The notes under the pieces: generated by a model
Databases searched by the model: none
What the model saw: only the letters and a program-made list of their open reading frames with translations
Told to the model about the DNA's origin: nothing
Part shown: positions 59,561-64,000 of the stretch, piece by piece
Position numbering within the stretch: position 1 is the stretch's first letter
Layout of the letters: each line of letters opens with the position of its first letter
Position numbers and translations under genes: made by a program
NCBI RefSeq assembly: GCF_001612845.1
Contig: NZ_BDBF01000016.1
Span: 62,001-126,000, forward strand
DNA: 64,000 nucleotides
Direction: 5' to 3'
DNA from: Nocardia elegans NBRC 108235
GTDB lineage: Bacteria > Actinomycetota > Actinomycetes > Mycobacteriales > Mycobacteriaceae

Positions 59561-61045
59561 TCAGGAGCATCCACAGTTGCGAAGCGTGGTGGCGACGGCG
59601 TCCAATGCCGGGCGGCTGGCCTCTGGGGGCCGGTCGTTCGACATCAGCGCGAAGGTCATGACCCGGCCGTCGCGATCCAACACATATCCAGCCAACGCGC
59701 TCGACACGGACAGAGTTCCGGTCTTGGCGCGCACCCAGCCCGCTCCGGAGCGTTCGGGGCCGCCGTCGACGAACCGCACGGCCAGCGATCCGGTACCGCC
59801 GGCGACCGGCAGATAGTCCAGCAGTGGCGCCAGCGGAGAGGCGACCGCGGCGCTGTCACCGGTGTCGATGACCGAGGGCGCGGCGGTCCCGCCCGAATCC
59901 GCACCGCCCGGCTGCGCGGACGCGGCCGACTCGGCGATGATCCGGTCGAGCAATCGCGCCGGAACCCGGTCGTCGGTGGACAGTCCGCTGTTGTCGATCT
60001 GGGTGACGCCCGCGGTGTCGAATCCCGCCGCCTTCAACGCCGTCAAGGTGGCGGAGGCGGCACCGGCGAACGACTGCTCGCCACCGGTCGCCGCGGCGAT
60101 CTCCCGGCCGATCGTCTCGGCGAGCACATCATCGGAGTGAATCATCATGTCCCGCAACCGGTCTCGCAGCTGCGCGGATTCCACGTGGGCCAGTTCGGCG
60201 GCGCCGGGCGCGGCCTTGCCCAGCCGTACCTTCGCGGGGTCGGCGCCCAGCTCCAGCGCCAGCCGGCGACCCGCGTCCAAGGCGGGAGTGGCCGAACGCG
60301 GCGAATATTCGACGAGCGGGTCGAGGCGACCGCCATCGATCATCACCGGTTCGATCGGCGCCCATGAACCGCCCGCGATATCGGCCGGATCCCAGCCGGC
60401 CGGTGAGGTCGGGCCCGAATACAGCGAGGTGTCGACCACGACCGTGTCGACCGGATGGCCGGCGGCACGAATCTGGGCCACCAGATCCGACAACTTCGGC
60501 CCTTCCGGGTAGTACCCCTTGCCGTCGGCCTGCGCGGTCAGGGTGGGATCGCCGGCGCCGACCAGCACCACCTCACCGGGCGCCGAACCGGCCACCACCC
60601 GGGTGGTGAGCCGATGGTCCGGCGGCAGGACCAGCAGGGCCGCCGCCGTGGTCATGACCTTGAGGGTGGACGCCGGGATCATCGGCTTGTCCGGATCGGC
60701 GCTCCACAGCGTGGCGCGGGTGTCGGGGTCGGAGATCGATCCGGCGAAATTGCCCAGGTCCGGACTGGTCGCCACATGGGCCAAGGCATCGGCCAGGCCC
60801 TGGCGGCTGGGTTCGGGCGCGCTCGCCGAGGCGGGATTCAGCTGCGGAAAGGGCTTCACGGGGGCCGGGGGTGCGGCTATCGTCAAACCCCCGTGCCGGA
60901 ATTCCTCGGTCCACGGGCGCACCGTCACCAGGGCGACCGTGGCCACGACGACGGCGACAACGGTTGCGACCAGCACCGCGACCCACATATTGCGGCGTCG
61001 GCGAGCGGCCAGCCCACCGATGTTCTTCCTACCTCGACCTACCAC
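59561..61045 (-). CDS. dacB: D-alanyl-D-alanine carboxypeptidase/endopeptidase (PBP4, S13)
   Basis: A 494-residue membrane-anchored penicillin-binding protein. A basic N-terminus and helix (AVLVATVVAVVVATVALVTV) anchor it; the Ser-Lys pair is in PASTLKVM near 125, the SxN position reads HSDDVLAE (Asp rather than Asn), and KTGT lies near 441 in VRAKTGTLSVSS. It trims peptidoglycan stem peptides. Counterpart of Rv3627c, divergent from ppa. GTG start with GGAGA upstream. Confidence 0.9.
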   Translation of the reverse strand: MVGRGRKNIGGLAARRRRNMWVAVLVATVVAVVVATVALVTVRPWTEEFRHGGLTIAAPPAPVKPFPQLNPASASAPEPSRQGLADALAHVATSPDLGNFAGSISDPDTRATLWSADPDKPMIPASTLKVMTTAAALLVLPPDHRLTTRVVAGSAPGEVVLVGAGDPTLTAQADGKGYYPEGPKLSDLVAQIRAAGHPVDTVVVDTSLYSGPTSPAGWDPADIAGGSWAPIEPVMIDGGRLDPLVEYSPRSATPALDAGRRLALELGADPAKVRLGKAAPGAAELAHVESAQLRDRLRDMMIHSDDVLAETIGREIAAATGGEQSFAGAASATLTALKAAGFDTAGVTQIDNSGLSTDDRVPARLLDRIIAESAASAQPGGADSGGTAAPSVIDTGDSAAVASPLAPLLDYLPVAGGTGSLAVRFVDGGPERSGAGWVRAKTGTLSVSSALAGYVLDRDGRVMTFALMSNDRPPEASRPALDAVATTLRNCGCS

Positions 61046-61256
61046 GTGACAGCTGTCTCCCTATTCACCCGTGTGAGGCGGACGCTCCCTGCCGCACCCA
61101 TGCGCGCATCGACCACACTATCCTCACCTCGCCGGCGTTCCACCGAACGAGCTGGCGAGTCGGCAGCCCACCGAATCGGTCGGCGAGTCGGCCGCGGCAC
61201 ACGCCGGCGAGCAGCCGTACCGCATCAACGCATACGCATCGGACGAAGGAGATGAC

Positions 61257-61748
61257 GTGGAGTTCGACGTCACCATCGAGATCCCCAAGGGGCAGCGCAA
61301 CAAGTACGAGGTCGACCACGAGACGGGTCGGGTGCGGCTGGACCGCTACCTCTACACCCCGATGGTCTACCCGGCCGACTACGGCTACATCGAGAACACC
61401 CTGGGCTCCGACGGCGACCCGCTGGACTGCCTGGTGCTGCTGCCCGAGTCGGTGTTCCCCGGCGTGATCGTCGAGGCCCGTCCGGTGGGGGTGCTGCTGA
61501 TGAGCGACGAGGCCGGCGGCGACGAGAAGGTCGTCGCGGTTCCGGCCGGTGACAAGCGCTGGGATCACATCCAGGACGTCAACGACATCCCGGAGTTCGA
61601 GCGCAAGGCCATCGAGCACTTCTTCGAGCACTACAAGGACCTCGAGCCCGGCAAGTGGGTCAAGGTCGACGGCTGGGATGGCCGGGCCAAGGCCGAGACT
61701 CTCGCCGATGAGGCGTTCAAGCGGCTGCAGGAGCAGGGCGGGCACTGA
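61257..61748 (+). CDS. ppa: inorganic pyrophosphatase
   Basis: A 163-residue family I pyrophosphatase that drives biosynthesis by hydrolysing PPi. [37 protein letters not shown] (the Asp-rich metal site) and [11 protein letters not shown] are the signatures. GTG start with GGAGA. Divergent from dacB, as in mycobacteria (Rv3628). Confidence 0.97.
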   Translation: MEFDVTIEIPKGQRNKYEVDHETGRVRLDRYLYTPMVYPADYGYIENTLGSDGDPLDCLVLLPESVFPGVIVEARPVGVLLMSDEAGGDEKVVAVPAGDKRWDHIQDVNDIPEFERKAIEHFFEHYKDLEPGKWVKVDGWDGRAKAETLADEAFKRLQEQGGH

Positions 61749-61796
61749 GTGCCGCTGGCGACCCGCGCCGCCGGGCCGCCGGGCATCCCTACCGAG

Positions 61797-61837
61797 CGAG
61801 AGCGCCCGCGGGCGTATGCGTCCCGCGGGCGCTCTCG
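61797..61837. terminator. bidirectional terminator between ppa and the crotonase gene
   Basis: A perfect 16-bp stem (61797-61812 with 61822-61837) and 9-base loop, 49 bases after the ppa stop and 41 bases after the stop of the convergent crotonase gene. Confidence 0.9.
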
Positions 61838-61877
61838 CCGATTCGGCAGCCGTGTCGGCAGGCCGCCGGCCCGAGCG

Positions 61878-62699
61878 CTACTTGCCCTGGAAGTTCGGCT
61901 TGCGCTTCTCGAAGACGGCCTGGATCGCCTCGGTCAGATCCTCCGAGGGCAGGAAGGCCGCGTTCCACGCCGACACGTACCGCAGCCCGTCGGCCACCTT
62001 GCCGGCCTTGGGCTGATCGAGCACGTCCTTGATGCCCTGCACGACCAGCGGCGGGTTCGCGGCGATCTCCTCCGCCAGCGTGTGAGCGGCGGCCAGTACC
62101 GCCTCCTGGTCCGGGTAGACGTCGTTGATCAGGCCGATCTTCTCCGCGCGCGCGGCGTCGATGTCCTTGCCGGTGTAGGCGAGCTCGCGCACATGGCCCT
62201 CGCCGATGATGCCCGGCAACCGGTGCAGCGACCCGATGTCGGCGACGATGGCGACCTTGGCCTCGCGCAGGCTGAAGCTGGCCTCCGCGCTGGCCAGGCG
62301 GATATCCGCGGCGGCGATCAGATCGAGTCCGCCGCCCACGCACCAGCCGGAGATCGCGGCGATCACGGGTTTGCGGCAGTCGGCGACCGCGGTCACCGAG
62401 GCCTGCATGCGCCGGATCTCGTAGAGGAAATCGGTGCGCGGTGCGGCCAGGGCCTTCTCGGCCAGCAGCGGACCGAAGGTCGGGCTCATCGCGGGCAGAT
62501 CGAGACCGTAGGAGAAGTGCTTACCGGAACCGGTGAGCACGATCGCGCGGATCTCCGGGTCGGCGTCCATCTCGCCGAAGATCAGCGGCAACTCACTCCA
62601 GAAATCCGGGCCCATGGCATTGCCCTTGCCGGGTCCGGTCAGCGTCACTCGCGCGACGTGACCGGTGCGCTCGACGTCGAAAGCCTTCCAATCACTCAT
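61878..62699 (-). CDS. crotonase-family protein, dienoyl-CoA isomerase-like (EchA21-like)
   Basis: 273 residues. Oxyanion-hole elements are HFSYGLDLPAM and SGWCVGGGLDLIAAADIRLA. The region FSLREAKVAIVADIGSLHRL keeps the Glu and Asp that serve delta3,5-delta2,4-dienoyl-CoA isomerase in mammals (EVDVGLAADVGTLQRL there). Isomerisation of dienoyl-CoA in unsaturated fatty acid oxidation is therefore favoured over hydration. A role similar to M. tuberculosis EchA21 is possible. Confidence 0.88.
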   Translation of the reverse strand: MSDWKAFDVERTGHVARVTLTGPGKGNAMGPDFWSELPLIFGEMDADPEIRAIVLTGSGKHFSYGLDLPAMSPTFGPLLAEKALAAPRTDFLYEIRRMQASVTAVADCRKPVIAAISGWCVGGGLDLIAAADIRLASAEASFSLREAKVAIVADIGSLHRLPGIIGEGHVRELAYTGKDIDAARAEKIGLINDVYPDQEAVLAAAHTLAEEIAANPPLVVQGIKDVLDQPKAGKVADGLRYVSAWNAAFLPSEDLTEAIQAVFEKRKPNFQGK

Positions 62700-62782
62700 T
62701 CGTACAGCGTATCGGGGCAGTTCGGCGGCACCGGGACAGCGGTCGGGATTGCGGGAGAGCGGGCAGGACGTAGGTTGGAAGC

Positions 62783-63349
62783 GTGAGCAGTTCCCAGCGA
62801 CCCGACGCCGAGCTGGCCGATCTCGAACCCGAGCATCTCCGACCTCAGCACGATGGCATCACCGCAGCGCAGTACCGAGCCGCCATGCGCCACTACCCCG
62901 CGGGAGTGACGATCGTCACCCTGAGCCGGCCGGAACGCCCGGTGGGATTCACCGCCACCTCCTTCGCCTCGCTGTCGCTGGATCCGCCGTTGATCTCGTT
63001 CAACATCGCGCACACCTCCTCGTCCATCGACGCGATGACCGAGGCAGATTCGGTCGTCGTACACTTCCTCGGCGAACATCAACAGCATCTGGCACAGCGG
63101 TTTTCGCGTGCCGCCGAACAGCGTTTCGCCGACCCGGAGTTGTGGTCGACGCTCGACACGGGCGAGCCGGTGCTGCACGGCACCCCGATCTGGGTGCGCG
63201 CCACGGTGCACCGGTTGATCCCCATCGGCGACCACACCCTGGTCGTCGGACTGGTCACCCGCGTACACGACGACACCGGTGGCGAACCGATGCGCAACCC
63301 GCTGCTGTACTACAACGGCACCTATCATCGCCCGGCCGGATTAGACTGA
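62783..63349 (+). CDS. flavin reductase-like domain protein
   Basis: A 188-residue flavin reductase-family protein. [37 protein letters not shown] and the FMN-binding Ser-rich region are typical of the HsaB/reductase component of two-component monooxygenases. The N-terminal 25 residues are an acidic extension. GTG start. Divergent from the crotonase gene; its oxygenase partner is not in the window. Confidence 0.87.
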   Translation: MSSSQRPDAELADLEPEHLRPQHDGITAAQYRAAMRHYPAGVTIVTLSRPERPVGFTATSFASLSLDPPLISFNIAHTSSSIDAMTEADSVVVHFLGEHQQHLAQRFSRAAEQRFADPELWSTLDTGEPVLHGTPIWVRATVHRLIPIGDHTLVVGLVTRVHDDTGGEPMRNPLLYYNGTYHRPAGLD

Positions 63350-63456
63350 GCCACAAGCTGTTTCACGCATTTCGCGATTGCGGGACGGCGCGGCGCACCT
63401 TCTCGCCGGATGCCGGCGCTTGACAATGCCCGGCGAATTCTGCCAATCTCGGCTCA

Positions 63457-63571
63457 GGTCACGAGTACCAGCGTCAAGCCCCGGCTAGCTGGTCGGCAAC
63501 CCTCCTCCGCGGTGGGGTGCTCCGGGTGACGACCTGGCCGCTGCTCGACCGAGCACGGCAAGCGCGGACTC
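63457..63571 (+). ncRNA. SAM-IV riboswitch
   Basis: The stretch from GGTCACGAGTACCAGCGTCA through GCGGTGGGGTGCTCCGGGTG to AAGCGCGG matches the actinobacterial SAM-IV riboswitch in order and spacing: the multistem core with CCCCGGC and GGCAACCCTCC, the hairpin CTGCTCG...GAGCAC, and the distal GCGCGG for the pseudoknot. It would sense S-adenosylmethionine and reduce expression of the gene 47 bases downstream. Confidence 0.92.
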
Positions 63572-63617
63572 CGATCACCCTCCACATCCGGAGTCCCTGA
63601 ACAAAGGGATCGCCCCG

Positions 63618-64000
63618 ATGCGTACTGCTGTCTCGACAATTGCCGCCGTCAGCGCCGAAACCGTTGTCCCGGAACAGATTTGCTCTCACCGAGGCCGCGC
63701 CTCCCGCTCCGGCGCCGCCTGCACCTGCTCGGCGTCGGGCTGCGCCGGCAATGCCACCCGTTCCTGCCGCACCGGTGAACCGATCGCGCGTGTCTCCGGG
63801 TGCGATCTACGAGTTCCGTTGGTACAGGGCGGTTTCCGTACCTACGCCAACTTCGACTACGCCGCCAGCGCCCCCGCCCTGGCCCAGGTCACCGACCGTG
63901 TGAACGAGCTGCTCCCCTATTACGCCAGCGTGCACCGCGGCGCCGGCTACGCCTCCCGCATCAGCACCGACTGCTACGAGGCGGCACGGGTTTCGGTGGC
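63618..64000 (+). CDS. class V aminotransferase-fold PLP enzyme with Cys-rich N-terminus (C-terminus outside window)
   Basis: The first 127 residues are visible. From about residue 65 it reads as a class V aminotransferase/cysteine desulfurase-like fold: RTYANFDYAASAPALAQVTD and YYASVHRGAGYASRISTDCY. Residues 20-62 hold six cysteines (22, 35, 37, 42, 50, 62), unusual for this family. High third-position GC confirms the frame. The ATG follows AAAGGGA. The SAM-IV riboswitch upstream suggests a role in sulfur amino acid metabolism, for example sulfur mobilisation or a C-S lyase step; this is inference. Confidence 0.8.
   Translation, partial: MRTAVSTIAAVSAETVVPEQICSHRGRASRSGAACTCSASGCAGNATRSCRTGEPIARVSGCDLRVPLVQGGFRTYANFDYAASAPALAQVTDRVNELLPYYASVHRGAGYASRISTDCYEAARVSV

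Overview
The window is high-GC actinobacterial chromosome, most likely from Nocardia or a close relative in the Mycobacteriales. Markers are Lsr2, CarD, KstR, the mycobacterial-type haem-degrading enzyme MhuD, DisA coupled to RadA, a SAM-IV riboswitch, and many GTG starts and leaderless-type signals. The gene order follows the M. tuberculosis Rv3573c to Rv3628 neighbourhood closely, in rearranged blocks. The genus is an inference from content; no rRNA gene is present to test it.

Layout. 1-1370: fadE34-like acyl-CoA dehydrogenase (cut by the window edge) and divergent kstR with a perfect KstR operator between them. 1537-4110: trehalose-phosphatase fused to a GH15 glucan/trehalose hydrolase. 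4292-7202: zinc-type ABC importer (binding lipoprotein, ATPase, permease) behind a Zur-like box. 7213-13119: mutY, beta-carbonic anhydrase, a membrane protein, disA-radA and an lpqE-like lipoprotein. 13392-18190: carD-ispD-ispF, cysS, a SPOUT rRNA methyltransferase and a DUF4190 protein. 18266-22155: lipid-type enzymes (crotonase, acyl-CoA dehydrogenase), a hydrolase, mhuD and an OsmC protein. 22270-26107: ABC-2 exporter facing a NarL-type two-component system. 26131-30596: F420-type oxidoreductase, PhyH dioxygenase and clpC1.

30923-46728 is nearly all on the minus strand: a secreted lipase, an FHA/helix-turn-helix regulator, lsr2, lysS, rhodanese plus cysteine dioxygenase, coaX-panD-panC-DUF2520 (coenzyme A synthesis), a truncated diiron-oxygenase fragment, two membrane proteins, folK-folB-folP-folE (folate synthesis) and ftsH. 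47040-56348 is a more accessory stretch: an unknown protein, DUF1266 and DUF2277-like proteins, a PucR regulator divergent from aldehyde dehydrogenase plus SDR, an amidase with a long acidic tail and a LysR regulator. 56725-61748 returns to backbone: hpt, tilS, a zinc metalloprotease, a D-Ala-D-Ala carboxypeptidase and ppa. The end holds a dienoyl-CoA-isomerase-like crotonase, a flavin reductase and a SAM-IV riboswitch before a PLP-dependent class V aminotransferase with a cysteine-rich N-terminus, cut by the window end.

The most interesting signal is upstream of cysteine dioxygenase (36077-36221). A promoter is placed for a leaderless transcript whose first codons form a 13-residue peptide with two adjacent Cys codons. 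This is followed by two mutually exclusive hairpins and an 8-bp element that can pair with the dioxygenase ribosome binding site. It has the architecture of a cysteine-responsive attenuator. Other points to check are the DisA RHR-to-RHK change, the truncated diiron oxygenase with adjoining 25-bp repeats, the oppositely charged disordered tails on neighbouring ALDH and amidase, and the SAM-IV/Cys-rich PLP enzyme.
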